Source of the DNA: Micromonospora sp. C28SCA-DRY-2
GTDB lineage: Bacteria; Actinomycetota; Actinomycetes; Mycobacteriales; Micromonosporaceae
Direction of reading: 5' to 3'
Assembly: GCF_030519475.1 (NCBI RefSeq)
Contig: NZ_JAUMKD010000008.1
Coordinates: 124,001 to 188,000 of the forward strand
Length of the DNA: 64,000 nucleotides
Part shown: positions 52,676 to 61,187 of the stretch, piece after piece
Position numbering within the stretch: position 1 is the first letter of the stretch
Layout: every line of letters starts with the position of its first letter
Translations under genes and position numbers: made by a program
Notes under the pieces: generated by a model
Told to the model about the DNA's origin: nothing
Database searches by the model: none
The model's input: only the letters and a program-made list of their open reading frames with translations

Positions 52676-53331
52676 CCGGCCCGCTGTACCAGCCCGACGT
52701 CACTCACGACCACCTCGACGCCACCGCCCGCGCAGACGGGGTCGGCGACCGCCACCGCCACCACCAGCTCCCGGTCCACCGCCGGGTGCCCGACCCGCAG
52801 GTCGGCCCGGCCGGGCACCGGCCGCAGCAGGTCGGCTCCGGGATCCTCGGGCAGCGGCACCGGCCGGCGCAGGCCGCCACCGCGCAGCCCCACCCCGAGC
52901 GCCTTGCCCACCGCCTCCTTGGCGGTCCACAGCCGCAGGAAGTCGACCGCCCGGCCCCCGGCCGGCCGGGCGGCCAGCCAGGCCAGCTCGTCCGGGGCGT
53001 ACCAGCGGCGGGCCAGCGCCAGCGCGGGCAGCTCCCGGCGGCACTCGACGTCGATCCCCACCGGACCGGCCCGGCGGGCGGCGACCAGCACCACCACGCC
53101 CGCGCGGCTGACGCTGACCGGCAGCGTGACCTCCCCGCCGCCCGGCGCGGCCGCGCCGACCAGCGGCCGCCCGCCGCGGGTGCGCCCGACCACGATCTCC
53201 GCCTCCGCGCGGCCGAGCAGCGTGGCCCCCGCCCGCCGCAGCAGCCGCCCGGCCGGCCCCGGCCGACCGCCGGCGCCCCGGCCGACCCACACGTGCACGG
53301 TGTCCCGATCGGGCACCGGTAGCTGGCTCAC
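52603..53331 (-). CDS. Sfp-type 4'-phosphopantetheinyl transferase
   Basis: 242 residues on the minus strand. Motif GPVGIDVECRRELPALALAR (Mg-binding Asp94/Glu96) and FLRLWTAKEAVGKALGVGL (catalytic Lys). It converts apo-ACPs to holo form with CoA. The carriers encoded on either side (53347, 53613, 46270) are obvious substrates. The last 24 codons overlap the 3' end of the ligase gene on the opposite strand. Start GTG53331 is only 16 bp from the divergent ACP gene, so the two promoters must overlap. Confidence 0.9.
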   Translation of the reverse strand: MSQLPVPDRDTVHVWVGRGAGGRPGPAGRLLRRAGATLLGRAEAEIVVGRTRGGRPLVGAAAPGGGEVTLPVSVSRAGVVVLVAARRAGPVGIDVECRRELPALALARRWYAPDELAWLAARPAGGRAVDFLRLWTAKEAVGKALGVGLRGGGLRRPVPLPEDPGADLLRPVPGRADLRVGHPAVDRELVVAVAVADPVCAGGGVEVVVSDVGLVQRAGHDVAAERSASRERTSLPVVVRGS

Positions 53332-53346
53332 GGAAAGAGGTTAACC

Positions 53347-53613
53347 ATGTCAACCGAGGTCCGCGCCTTCGTCATCGAGCAGCTCGCCGACATGAACTAC
53401 GACGTCGAGGGGATCGACGACGACACCACCCTCGGCCCGTCCGGAGTGGACCTGGAGTCGCTGGCCCTCGCCGACCTGGCCGTCCGGGTGGAGGACCGCT
53501 ACGGGCTGAAGTTCGCCGACGACGAGTCGGAACAGCTCGCGCTGATGACCGTCGGCGAGTTCACCGCGCTGGTCGCCGACCGCGTCGCCGCCGCGACCAG
53601 CGACCAGTCCTGA
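53347..53613 (+). CDS. Acyl carrier protein 1 of the second PKS
   Basis: 88 residues, acidic, four-helix ACP. The phosphopantetheine motif is GVDLESLALADLAVRVED, with Glu-Ser-Leu in place of the usual Asp-Ser-Leu. It is a discrete type II carrier like those paired in aryl-polyene clusters. ATG53347 follows AGAGGTTAACC. The stop overlaps the start of the next ACP (TGATG). Confidence 0.9.
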   Translation: MSTEVRAFVIEQLADMNYDVEGIDDDTTLGPSGVDLESLALADLAVRVEDRYGLKFADDESEQLALMTVGEFTALVADRVAAATSDQS

Positions 53614-53858
53614 TGACCGGGCGGCCCGACCTGGGGCGAGCCGACCTGGTGGCGATGCTCGCCGAGCTCACCGCGAAACCGGCCGCCGAGGTGCCCGAGC
53701 GGATCGGCTCGATGGAGCTGGCCTGGCTGGTGCACCTGGTGGAGCAGCGCTACGAGCGGCCGCTCGACCTCACCGACGACCAGCTCGCCCGGATCCGTAC
53801 CGTCGACGACGCCCTGGCGGTCTTCCGGACCTCCCTGACCGTCGCCGCCGATGGCTGA
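53613..53858 (+). CDS. Acyl carrier protein 2 of the second PKS
   Basis: 81 residues. ERIGSMELAWLVHLVEQRY carries the probable phosphopantetheine Ser (GSMEL), then LDLTDDQLARIRTVDDALAVF. The motif is more diverged than in ACP1 but length, charge and position fit. Two discrete ACPs side by side are a hallmark of aryl-polyene-type type II PKSs, one for starter/priming and one for extension. Overlaps both neighbours. Confidence 0.8.
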   Translation: MTGRPDLGRADLVAMLAELTAKPAAEVPERIGSMELAWLVHLVEQRYERPLDLTDDQLARIRTVDDALAVFRTSLTVAADG

Positions 53859-54933
53859 GGCGGCGGCCGTCCAGCTCACCGGCGTACACGCGACCAGCGC
53901 CCTCGGTCGGGGCGCGGCGGCGCAACTGGCCGGCGTGCTGGCCGGGGCGCCGGCCTTCCGGCCGGTCCGCCGCTTCGACACCGGCGCCCGGCGGGTGGAC
54001 GCGGCGGCCACCCTGCCCGAGGTGGGCGACCTCCCCGACGAGCTGGCCGAGTCGGTGACCGAGGCCTGCCGGGCGGCCGGGCTGGACGCCGCCCGGCGGG
54101 CGGGCTGCGCGTTGCTGCTGGCCGTGCACGGCGGCCCGGGTGTCCCGGCGCTCGCCGGCACCCTCGCCGGCTGGACCGGCCTCGGCGGCCCGACCCGGGT
54201 CTACACCACCGCCTGCGTCTCGGCGACCAGCGCGGTGGCCGACGCGGCGGCCCTGATCCGGCGCGGGGACGCCGACCGGGTGGTGGTCGCCGCCGGTTAC
54301 CTGGTCGAGCCGGACCAGTACGCCCTCTTCGACGCCGGCCGCGCGCTCGCCACCGACGGCGCGGTACGCCCGTTCAGCGCCGGCCGCACCGGGCTGCTGC
54401 TCGGCGACGGCGTCGCCGCGGTGGTGCTGGAGTCCGCCCGGCGCGCCCGCCGGCCGCTGGCCGACCTGCTCGGCTGGGCCCGCGCCGGCGACGCGTACCA
54501 CCCGTGCCAGCCGCACCCGGCCGGCCGCGGCATGGCCCGCGCGGTCGGTGCGGCGCTGACCCGGGCCGGGCTGCCGGCCGAGGCGGTCGGCTACGTCAAC
54601 GCCAACGCCACCGGCACCGGCCACAGCGACGCCGCCGAGGCCGCGGCCCTGCGCGCGGCGCTGGGCCCGGCGGCGACCGCCGTCCCGGTTAGCTCCACCA
54701 AGGCCCTGCACGGGCACGCGCTGGAGGCGTCCGGACTGCTCGAACTGGTGGTCACCGTGCTGGCGCTGCGGCACGGGAAGTTGCCGGTCAACGCCGGCTG
54801 GCTCGGGCCCGACCCGGACTGCCCGCTGGACGTGATCCGGGACGCGCCCCGACCCGCCGCCACCCGGTACGCGCTGACCCTCAACGCCGCCTTCGGCGGC
54901 GCCAACACCGCCCTGCTGGTCGGTGCGGCGTGA
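53851..54933 (+). CDS. Ketosynthase-like protein with Cys-Asn-His site
   Basis: 360 residues, shorter than the usual 400-420. Cys122 is present in TTACVSATSAVADAAAL. The first His of the HGTGT motif is replaced (YVNANATGTGHSDAAE, Asn252). The Lys and second His remain (SSTKALHGHALEASGL, His289). The C-terminus ALTLNAAFGGANTALLV is normal. The N-terminal 30 residues found in most KS proteins are compressed. It may condense by altered chemistry or act as a structural/priming KS together with the complete KS at 57067. ATG53851 overlaps ACP2. Confidence 0.85.
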   Translation: MAEAAAVQLTGVHATSALGRGAAAQLAGVLAGAPAFRPVRRFDTGARRVDAAATLPEVGDLPDELAESVTEACRAAGLDAARRAGCALLLAVHGGPGVPALAGTLAGWTGLGGPTRVYTTACVSATSAVADAAALIRRGDADRVVVAAGYLVEPDQYALFDAGRALATDGAVRPFSAGRTGLLLGDGVAAVVLESARRARRPLADLLGWARAGDAYHPCQPHPAGRGMARAVGAALTRAGLPAEAVGYVNANATGTGHSDAAEAAALRAALGPAATAVPVSSTKALHGHALEASGLLELVVTVLALRHGKLPVNAGWLGPDPDCPLDVIRDAPRPAATRYALTLNAAFGGANTALLVGAA

Positions 54934-55457
54934 CCGGGCCGGACCGGGCGACCACGCTCGCCGTGCTGGCCGAGGCGGCCTGGCCGGAACCGGGCGACGG
55001 CCCGCCGCCGCCGCTGCCCGGCTACCTGCACTCGGCGTTCAACCCGCTGGTCGCGGCGGTGGCGGAGCGCTGCCTCACCCGCGCCCACCGGGCCGTGCCC
55101 GCGCCGGGCGGCGCGCGGTGCGCGATCGTGCTGGTCAGCGCGGACGGCGACCGGGCCAGCGCGGCGCACGTGCGGGCCACCGTGGCCGCCGGCCGCCGGC
55201 CCGGGCCGCTGTTCTTCTTCCAGTCCGTGCCCAACAGCGTGGCCGGGCACGTGGCCGCCCGCTGGGGGCTGGCCGGGCCGGTGCTCTGCCTCGCGCCCAC
55301 CGGCGACCCACGGGCCGACGGGATCGCCGCGGCCGAGCTGCTGGTGCACGACGGCGACGCCGACGCGGCGTTGCTGGTCCTGATCGACGACGCACCCGAC
55401 GACGCCGGCGCGGCCTCGGCCGTCGCGGTGCTGCTGGGGGGAGGAGACACCCGATGA
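54930..55457 (+). CDS. N-terminal-half ketosynthase-like subunit (ApeC/Ketoacyl-synt_2 type)
   Basis: 175 residues. Only the first half of a KS fold: LHSAFNPLVAAVAERCLT, LFFFQSVPNSVAGHVAARWGLAGPVLCL and IAAAELLVHDGDADAALLVLID. No catalytic Cys is seen at the expected position (PVLCLAPTGD holds one nearby Cys but lacks the TACSS context) and no His motifs. The pattern matches the short chain-length-factor-like subunits of aryl-polyene clusters, as I remember them. It is probably a partner of one of the flanking KS proteins. GTG54930 overlaps the upstream KS. Confidence 0.78.
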   Translation: MTGPDRATTLAVLAEAAWPEPGDGPPPPLPGYLHSAFNPLVAAVAERCLTRAHRAVPAPGGARCAIVLVSADGDRASAAHVRATVAAGRRPGPLFFFQSVPNSVAGHVAARWGLAGPVLCLAPTGDPRADGIAAAELLVHDGDADAALLVLIDDAPDDAGAASAVAVLLGGGDTR

Positions 55458-57070
55458 GGAGCAGGGGACTGCGCGGCCGGCTGGCCGCCGACGAGCGGGT
55501 CGGCGCCGGCAACGTGCTGGCCCGGGTGCTGGCGCACGGCGCCGACCCGGACGGGCCGGGCCTCACCTTCGACACCGCCGTCGACGGCCACCCGGCCGAA
55601 CACCCGCTCACCCTCGGCCGGCTCGACCAGCGGGTCGCCGCCCGGGCCGCCTGGCTGCACGCCCGGGGGATCGGGCCGCGCGATCCGGTAGCGGTCTGGG
55701 CCACCGCCGCCGCCGACATGGTGCTCAGCTACCTCGCGCTGACCCGGCTCGGCGCGATCCCGGCGCTGATGAACGGCAAGCTGCGCCCGGAGATCGCCGC
55801 CGAGTACATCCGCCGGCTGCGCGGCGTCGGGGTGCTCGCCGACGACCCGCACGCCGCCCTGCTGGCCGGGCACGAACTCGGCGTACCGGTGCTCGGCAGC
55901 CCCGCCGAGGCGGGCGCCGGCGACCCGGCCGCCGCCCCCGCGCACTACCGGCACCACCCCGACGACCCGGTGGTGGTCACCCACACCTCCGGCACCACCG
56001 GGGTGCCCAAGGCGGTGCTGCACTCGCACGCCAGCCTCTTCGCCGCCACCCGGCACCTGCTCACCATGCCGCAGGCCCAGGGCACCAGCCGGATCCTCAA
56101 CGCGCTGCCCGCCCCGCACACCGCCACCGTGCTCATGGTCAACCAGGCGCTCGGCAACCGGGCGGAGATGTTCCTCCTCTCCGAGCAGGGCGGCGAGCGG
56201 GTGCTCGACGCGATCCAGCGCTGGCGCCCGGACGGGGTGTTCGGCTTCTCGGTGACCTGGGCCGAACTGGCCCGCTTCGACCTGTCCGGGTACGACCTGG
56301 ACTCGGTGCGGCTGTGGTTCAACACCGGGGACTGCTCGCACGAGCCGCACATCCGCCGGCTGGTCGCGGTCGGTTCCCGGGACACCGTCACCCGCGGCGG
56401 GGTGGTCCGGGTGCCCGGCTCGGTCTTCATCGACGGCCTCGGCTCCAGCGAGATGGGGCACTCGATGTTCCACATCACCCACCGCACCGACACCGACCGG
56501 TACGGCCGCTGCATCGGCCGGCCGTACCGGTTCGCCAGGGTGGCGGTGCTCGACGAGCGCGGCGACCCGGTGCCGCCCGGGCAGCCCGGCTGGCTGGGCA
56601 TCGACTCGCCGTCACTGTTCCGCGGCTACTGGAACGACTCGGTCACCACCTACCGGTTCCGCCAACGCGGCTGGTACCTCACCGGCGACCTGGTCTACGC
56701 CGACGCCGACGGCCGGTACTACCACCTGGACCGGGCCGTCGACTCGGTCGACGCCGGCGACGGGCGGCGGTTCTACACCGCGATGTCCGAGGAACGGATC
56801 CTCGCCGCCTGCCCGGACGTCACCGACTGCACAGTGGTGATCGTCGCCGACGGCGGCACCGTGGTCACCGACGTGCTGCTGGAACTCGCCGCCGGCGCCG
56901 ACCCGGCGCAGGACCGCACCGAGCGGGTCCGCGCCGCGCTCGGCCCGGACGTCGGGGCCACCCTGCGCCGGGTGGTGCCGGTCCGCGCCGCCGACATCCC
57001 GGTCACCGTGACCGGCAAGGTACGCAAGGTCGCGCTGCGCGAGCGTTATCTCACCGGGGTTCCGTCGTGA
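55454..57070 (+). CDS. Class I adenylate-forming acyl/aryl ligase 2
   Basis: 538 residues, full length. Motifs: VVVTHTSGTTGVPKAVLHSHA (P-loop), RLWFNTGDCSHEPHIRRL, FIDGLGSSEMGHSMFHITHR, RGWYLTGDLVYADADGRYYH and the C-terminal VTVTGKVRKVALRERY with the catalytic Lys. The unusual mid-region (ALPAPHTATVLMVNQALGNRAE) suggests an unsaturated or aryl substrate, but this cannot be settled by eye. Beside two ACPs and KS genes it most likely loads the starter acid onto a carrier. ATG55454 overlaps the KS-like subunit gene. Confidence 0.9.
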   Translation: MRSRGLRGRLAADERVGAGNVLARVLAHGADPDGPGLTFDTAVDGHPAEHPLTLGRLDQRVAARAAWLHARGIGPRDPVAVWATAAADMVLSYLALTRLGAIPALMNGKLRPEIAAEYIRRLRGVGVLADDPHAALLAGHELGVPVLGSPAEAGAGDPAAAPAHYRHHPDDPVVVTHTSGTTGVPKAVLHSHASLFAATRHLLTMPQAQGTSRILNALPAPHTATVLMVNQALGNRAEMFLLSEQGGERVLDAIQRWRPDGVFGFSVTWAELARFDLSGYDLDSVRLWFNTGDCSHEPHIRRLVAVGSRDTVTRGGVVRVPGSVFIDGLGSSEMGHSMFHITHRTDTDRYGRCIGRPYRFARVAVLDERGDPVPPGQPGWLGIDSPSLFRGYWNDSVTTYRFRQRGWYLTGDLVYADADGRYYHLDRAVDSVDAGDGRRFYTAMSEERILAACPDVTDCTVVIVADGGTVVTDVLLELAAGADPAQDRTERVRAALGPDVGATLRRVVPVRAADIPVTVTGKVRKVALRERYLTGVPS

Positions 57071-58305
57071 CCGCCGTGATCACCGGGATGGGGCTGTTCA
57101 CCCCGGTCGGGCGCGGCGTCGCCGCCACCTTCGACGCGCTCTGCGCCGGCCGGTCCGGGCTGGCCCGCCCACCGGCCGGGCACCCCGCCGCCGACTGCCT
57201 GGAGGTGGCCGGCCTGCTCCCGCCGGTCGACCCGCGCTCCGTCGCGTCCGGCCCGGAGACCCGGGTGCTGGACCGGATCGTGGTGCTCGCCCTGCACGCC
57301 GCGGCCGACGCGCTCGCCGACGCCGGCATCGAGGTGGGCCGGGACGTCGACCCGGGCCGGATCGCGGTGATCGTCGGCGGGGTGGGCGGCATGTCCACGC
57401 TGGAGGAGCAGGTGCTGGCCCGGGCCGCCCGGGGGCGGGCGGCGGTCAGCCCGTACCTGCTCACCGGGATCCTGCCGAACATGCCGTCGGCCCGGATCGC
57501 TATCCGGTACGGCATCCGCGGCTACAGCTCCTCGGTCGGCACCGCCTGCGCCTCCGGCGCCCAGGCGGTCGCCGACGCGGTCCGGCTGATCCGGGCCGGG
57601 GAGGCGGACGTGGTGGTCTGCGGGGCCAGCGAGGCGCCGCTCTTCCCCACCTTCGCGGACACCTTCGGCAACGCCCGGGCGCTCGCCCGGGGCTGGGCCG
57701 ACCCGGCCGCCGCGAGCCGGCCGTTCGACACCCGGCGCAACGGCTTTGTGCTCGCCGAGGGGGCGGCGCTGCTGGTACTGGAGCGCGCCGAGCACGCCGC
57801 CGCCCGGGGCGCCACCGGCTACGCCGAGGTGGCCGGCTACGGGGCCACCACCGACGCGTACCACCCGACCGCGCCACGACCGGACGGCGCGGGCGCCGCC
57901 GAGTGCATGCGGCGGGCGCTGGCCAGCGGCGGCGTGCCGGCCGCCCGGGTCGGCTACGTCAACGCGCACGGCACCGGCACCAAGCTCGGCGACATCGCCG
58001 AGACCACCGCGCTGGCGGAGGTCTTCGGGGCGTACGGGGTGCCGGTCAGCTCCACCAAGGCGCTCACCGGGCACCTGCTCGGCGCGTCCGGCGTACTGGA
58101 GGCGGCGGCCACCGCGCTGGCGCTCGGCCGCGGGCTGCTGCCGCCGACGCACAACCTGGACGACCCGGATCCGGCCTGCCCGGCCGACCACATCCGCAAG
58201 GAGCCCCGGGCGACGGAGACGGAGTACGCGCTGACCAACTCCTTCGGCTTCGGCGGCCAGAACGTGAGCCTGCTGCTCGCGCGGGCCGCCCGGCCGGGGA
58301 GGTGA
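57067..58305 (+). CDS. Ketosynthase of FabF/aryl-polyene type, complete active site
   Basis: 412 residues. Full C-H-H set: Cys161 in SSVGTACASGAQAVAD, YVNAHGTGTKLGDIAE and SSTKALTGHLLGASGVLE. The N-terminus TAVITGMGLFTPVGRGV and C-terminus EYALTNSFGFGGQNVSLLL match KAS II-like elongating enzymes rather than aromatic KS-alpha. It is likely the main condensing enzyme of the second PKS. GTG57067 overlaps ligase 2. Confidence 0.93.
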   Translation: MTAVITGMGLFTPVGRGVAATFDALCAGRSGLARPPAGHPAADCLEVAGLLPPVDPRSVASGPETRVLDRIVVLALHAAADALADAGIEVGRDVDPGRIAVIVGGVGGMSTLEEQVLARAARGRAAVSPYLLTGILPNMPSARIAIRYGIRGYSSSVGTACASGAQAVADAVRLIRAGEADVVVCGASEAPLFPTFADTFGNARALARGWADPAAASRPFDTRRNGFVLAEGAALLVLERAEHAAARGATGYAEVAGYGATTDAYHPTAPRPDGAGAAECMRRALASGGVPAARVGYVNAHGTGTKLGDIAETTALAEVFGAYGVPVSSTKALTGHLLGASGVLEAAATALALGRGLLPPTHNLDDPDPACPADHIRKEPRATETEYALTNSFGFGGQNVSLLLARAARPGR

Positions 58306-58370
58306 CCGGCGGCACCTACCCGCGGGCGGGGCGCGCCCGACGGCAGAGCACGGGGGGAAGGGCTGATGAG

Positions 58371-59462
58371 ATGGACATCCGTGGAATCGACCACATCGAA
58401 CTCTACGTGGGGGACGCGCGGCAGGCCGCCTTCTACTTCGGCCGCGCGGTTGGCTTCCAGCCGTGCGGCCAGGGCGGCCCGGAGACCGGGCTGGCCGGCC
58501 GGCGCTCGCTGCTGCTGGGCCAGGGGGACATCCGGCTGGTTCTCACCACCGGGCTGACCGCCGAGCACCCGGCCGCCCGGTACGTGCAGCGGCACGGCGA
58601 CGGCGTGGCGGTGGTGGCCGTCGAGGTGGACGACGCCGCCGGGGCGTACGCCGAGCTGGTGGCCCGGGGCGCGACCGGGGTGACCCCGCCGGAGACCTTC
58701 ACCGGCGCGGACGCCGAGGTGGTCGTCGCCGAGGTGGGCGGCTTCGGCGACGTGCGGCACCGGCTGGTGGAGCGGCGCGGCGACCGGCGCGACTTCCTGC
58801 CCGGCGCGGTGGAGCCGACCCCGCCGCCCGCCGGCGGCGGCGACCCGCTGCTCGCCGAGATCGACCACCTGGCGGTCTGCGTGCCGCCGGGTCAGCTCGC
58901 CGAGACGGTCCGGCGGTACCGGGAGGTGTTCGGCTTCGCGGAGATCTTCACCGAGCACATCGAGGTCGACGGGCAGGCGATGAACTCCACGGTGGTGCAG
59001 AGCCCGTCCGGCCGGGTCACCCTGGTGCTGCTGGAGCCGGACCGCAGCCACCGGCCGGGGCAGATCGACGCCTTCCTCGACCAGCACGCCGGCGCCGGCG
59101 TGCAGCACCTGGGGCTGCGCACCGACGACATAGTCACCGCGGTCGGCGCGCTCGCCGCCCGGGGGGTGCGATTCGCGGCCACCCCGGGCAGCTACTACGA
59201 CGAGCTGGAGGCCCGGGTCGGCCGGGTCGACGCGCCGCTGGACCGGCTGCGCGAGCTGGGCGTGCTGGTCGACCGGGACCACGCCGGGCAGCTGTTGCAG
59301 ATCTTCACCGAGTCGATGCACGTGCGCCGCACCTTCTTCCTCGAACTGATCGAGCGGCGCGGGGCGCTGACCTTCGGCAGCGGCAACATCAAGGCGCTCT
59401 ACGAGGCCAAGGAACGGGAGCTGGCCGCGACCGCGGCCGTACCGCAGGGGGTGGGTGCGTGA
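58371..59462 (+). CDS. 4-Hydroxymandelate synthase-like dioxygenase (HmaS/HPPD family)
   Basis: 363 residues, two vicinal-oxygen-chelate domains. Iron ligands by position: His166 (EIDHLAVCV), His246 (GVQHLGLRT) and Glu325 (FFLELIERR); the 80/79 spacing matches the family. Segments such as DGQAMNSTVVQSPSG, TLVLLEPDRSHRPGQID and GSGNIKALYEAKE are close to the hydroxymandelate synthase of glycopeptide clusters as I recall it, more than to HPPD (SKVV, GFGxGNFKALFE). It would turn 4-hydroxyphenylpyruvate into (S)-4-hydroxymandelate with Fe(II) and oxygen. No tyrosine-catabolism genes surround it. ATG58371 starts MDIRGIDHIELYVGD, correct for the family. It supplies a tyrosine-derived aryl C2 unit. 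Confidence 0.87.
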   Translation: MDIRGIDHIELYVGDARQAAFYFGRAVGFQPCGQGGPETGLAGRRSLLLGQGDIRLVLTTGLTAEHPAARYVQRHGDGVAVVAVEVDDAAGAYAELVARGATGVTPPETFTGADAEVVVAEVGGFGDVRHRLVERRGDRRDFLPGAVEPTPPPAGGGDPLLAEIDHLAVCVPPGQLAETVRRYREVFGFAEIFTEHIEVDGQAMNSTVVQSPSGRVTLVLLEPDRSHRPGQIDAFLDQHAGAGVQHLGLRTDDIVTAVGALAARGVRFAATPGSYYDELEARVGRVDAPLDRLRELGVLVDRDHAGQLLQIFTESMHVRRTFFLELIERRGALTFGSGNIKALYEAKERELAATAAVPQGVGA

Positions 59463-60388
59463 CCACGACGGAGTTCGACCCGAGGCTGACCGCCGAGGAG
59501 GAGGCGCTGCTGCCCTCGGAGGAGGACGTGCGGTTCTACGCCGAGCACGGCTGGTACCTGTCGAAGAAGCTGCTCACCGACGAGGAGGTGGACGCCCTCG
59601 CGGCGGCCGCCGAGCGCTACTACGCCGGCGAGCGGGACCGCCGGCTGCCGGTCCGCCCGCCCAAGCTCGCCTACTGGGAGCCGGCCAAGGGCGCGGTGCA
59701 GCGGCACAACGACTACGTCCACCACGAGCACGACGGGCTCGCCGCGATCCTGCGCAAGCCGCTGATCGGCGCGGTCGCCGCCCGGCTGGCCCGGGCCGAG
59801 GAGATCCGCGTGTTCCAGTCCACGCTGATCTACAAGCCGCCGATCTCCGGCGAGCCGAGCAACATCGTGCCCTGGCACTTCGACAAGCACTACTGGGCGT
59901 CCTCGTCGTCCGAGAAGATGCTGACCGCGTTCATCCCCTTCCACGACTGCGGCGAGGAGATGGGCACCATCACCATGGTCGACGGCTCGCACCGCTGGCG
60001 GGAGATCGGCGCGGACGACACGGTGGTGCGGCACTTCGCCGAGCGCGACCGCGACCAGCTGGAGGAGATGCTCGCCGCGAACGCGGCGCACAACGGCGCC
60101 GAGATCCGCAAGGTCCCGATGGTGATCCCCAAGGGGCACATGAGCTTCCACCACTGCCGCACCTACCACGGCAGCGGCGCCAACGTCAGCGGCCGCCCCC
60201 GGCAGGCGATCTCGCTGCACCTGCAGGACGGCGACAACGCCTGGCGGGCGTACCGGCTCTCCGACGGCTCGCTCGCCGCGTACAACCACGACGTGCTGGT
60301 CCGCCGCACCGCCGACGGGCGGCCGGACTACGCGGACCCCGAATACTGCCCGGTCATCTGGCGCCACCGCGCCCAGCAGGGAGGCTGA
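59459..60388 (+). CDS. PhyH-family Fe(II)/2-oxoglutarate dioxygenase
   Basis: 309 residues. Iron triad: His140 and Asp142 in PWHFDKHYWAS, His237 in CRTYHGSGANVSG, and a 2-oxoglutarate-binding Arg near 248 (RPRQAISLHL). The first 40 residues contain EEDVRFYAEHGWYLSKKLL, the conserved PhyH N-terminal helix. It hydroxylates or oxidises an unactivated carbon of a small molecule; here the candidates are the hydroxymandelate-derived unit, its thioester or the polyketide. GTG59459 overlaps the HmaS-like stop. Confidence 0.9.
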   Translation: MTTTEFDPRLTAEEEALLPSEEDVRFYAEHGWYLSKKLLTDEEVDALAAAAERYYAGERDRRLPVRPPKLAYWEPAKGAVQRHNDYVHHEHDGLAAILRKPLIGAVAARLARAEEIRVFQSTLIYKPPISGEPSNIVPWHFDKHYWASSSSEKMLTAFIPFHDCGEEMGTITMVDGSHRWREIGADDTVVRHFAERDRDQLEEMLAANAAHNGAEIRKVPMVIPKGHMSFHHCRTYHGSGANVSGRPRQAISLHLQDGDNAWRAYRLSDGSLAAYNHDVLVRRTADGRPDYADPEYCPVIWRHRAQQGG

Positions 60389-60389
60389 C

Positions 60390-61187
60390 ATGTCACGGTA
60401 CGACTGGGGCAAGACGCACCCGGGGATCGAGCGCCTGGAGCGGGTGGTCGCCGACCGCCGTGACGTGGTGGTCAAGCACCCGCTCTACGCCCACCTGGAC
60501 ACCCACGAGGCGCTGGTCACCTTCATGACCCACCACGTCTTCGCGGTCTGGGACTTCATGTCGCTGCTGAAGTCGTTGCAGCGGCAGCTCACCTGCGTCA
60601 CCGTGCCGTGGATCCCGACCGGGCCGACCGGCAGCCGCCGGTTGATCAACGACATCGTGATGGTGGAGGAGAGCGACGAGCTCGGCGACGGCTACCTCAG
60701 CCACTTCGAGCTGTACGTGCGGGGCATGCGGGAGGCCGGCGCGGACACCACCGCGGTGGACCGGCTGGTCGAGCTGCTGCGCGCCGGCCAGCCGGTGGGC
60801 GCGGCGCTGGCCGAGGCCGGGGTGCCCGCCCCGTCGGCCGCGTTCGCCGCCACCACCTGGCGGATCATCGAGGACACCCCGGTGCACTGCCAGGCGGCGG
60901 CCTTCGCGTTCGGCCGCGAGGACCTGATCCCGGACATGTTCGCCCAGGTCGTCGCCGTGAACGAACGCAGCCGGCGGCTGCACCACTTCGTCGACTACCT
61001 GGAGCGGCACATCGAGGTCGACGGGGAGCAGCACACCCCGATGGCCATGCAGATGCTCGCCGACCTGTGCGGCGACGACGACGCGAAGTGGCAGCAGTGC
61101 GCGGACACGGTGAACACCGCGCTGGCCGCCCGGGCCCGGCTCTGGGACGACATCCTCGCCGCGATCACGGCGGGCCGCGGGCGGTGA
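60390..61187 (+). CDS. DUF3050 (haem-oxygenase-like fold) protein
   Basis: 265 residues, nearly all helical. DUF3050 signature: LERVVADRRDVVVKHPLY, LVTFMTHHVFAVWDFMSLLK, INDIVMVEESDELGDGYLSHF, and WRIIEDTPVHCQAAAFAFGRE. The His/Glu clusters (HH at 48-49, EE at 93-94, E107, H166) are of the kind that bind a di-iron centre in haem-oxygenase-like oxidases. DUF3050 members are little studied; an N- or C-oxidising or desaturating role is inference. It begins one base after the PhyH stop and overlaps the E1-alpha start, placing it in the aryl-unit group. Confidence 0.85.
   Translation: MSRYDWGKTHPGIERLERVVADRRDVVVKHPLYAHLDTHEALVTFMTHHVFAVWDFMSLLKSLQRQLTCVTVPWIPTGPTGSRRLINDIVMVEESDELGDGYLSHFELYVRGMREAGADTTAVDRLVELLRAGQPVGAALAEAGVPAPSAAFAATTWRIIEDTPVHCQAAAFAFGREDLIPDMFAQVVAVNERSRRLHHFVDYLERHIEVDGEQHTPMAMQMLADLCGDDDAKWQQCADTVNTALAARARLWDDILAAITAGRGR

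Noticed and set aside
58371..59462. Housekeeping tyrosine catabolism (HPPD)
   Set aside because: No homogentisate dioxygenase or fumarylacetoacetase genes are nearby, the gene overlaps cluster genes, and key segments look like hydroxymandelate synthase.
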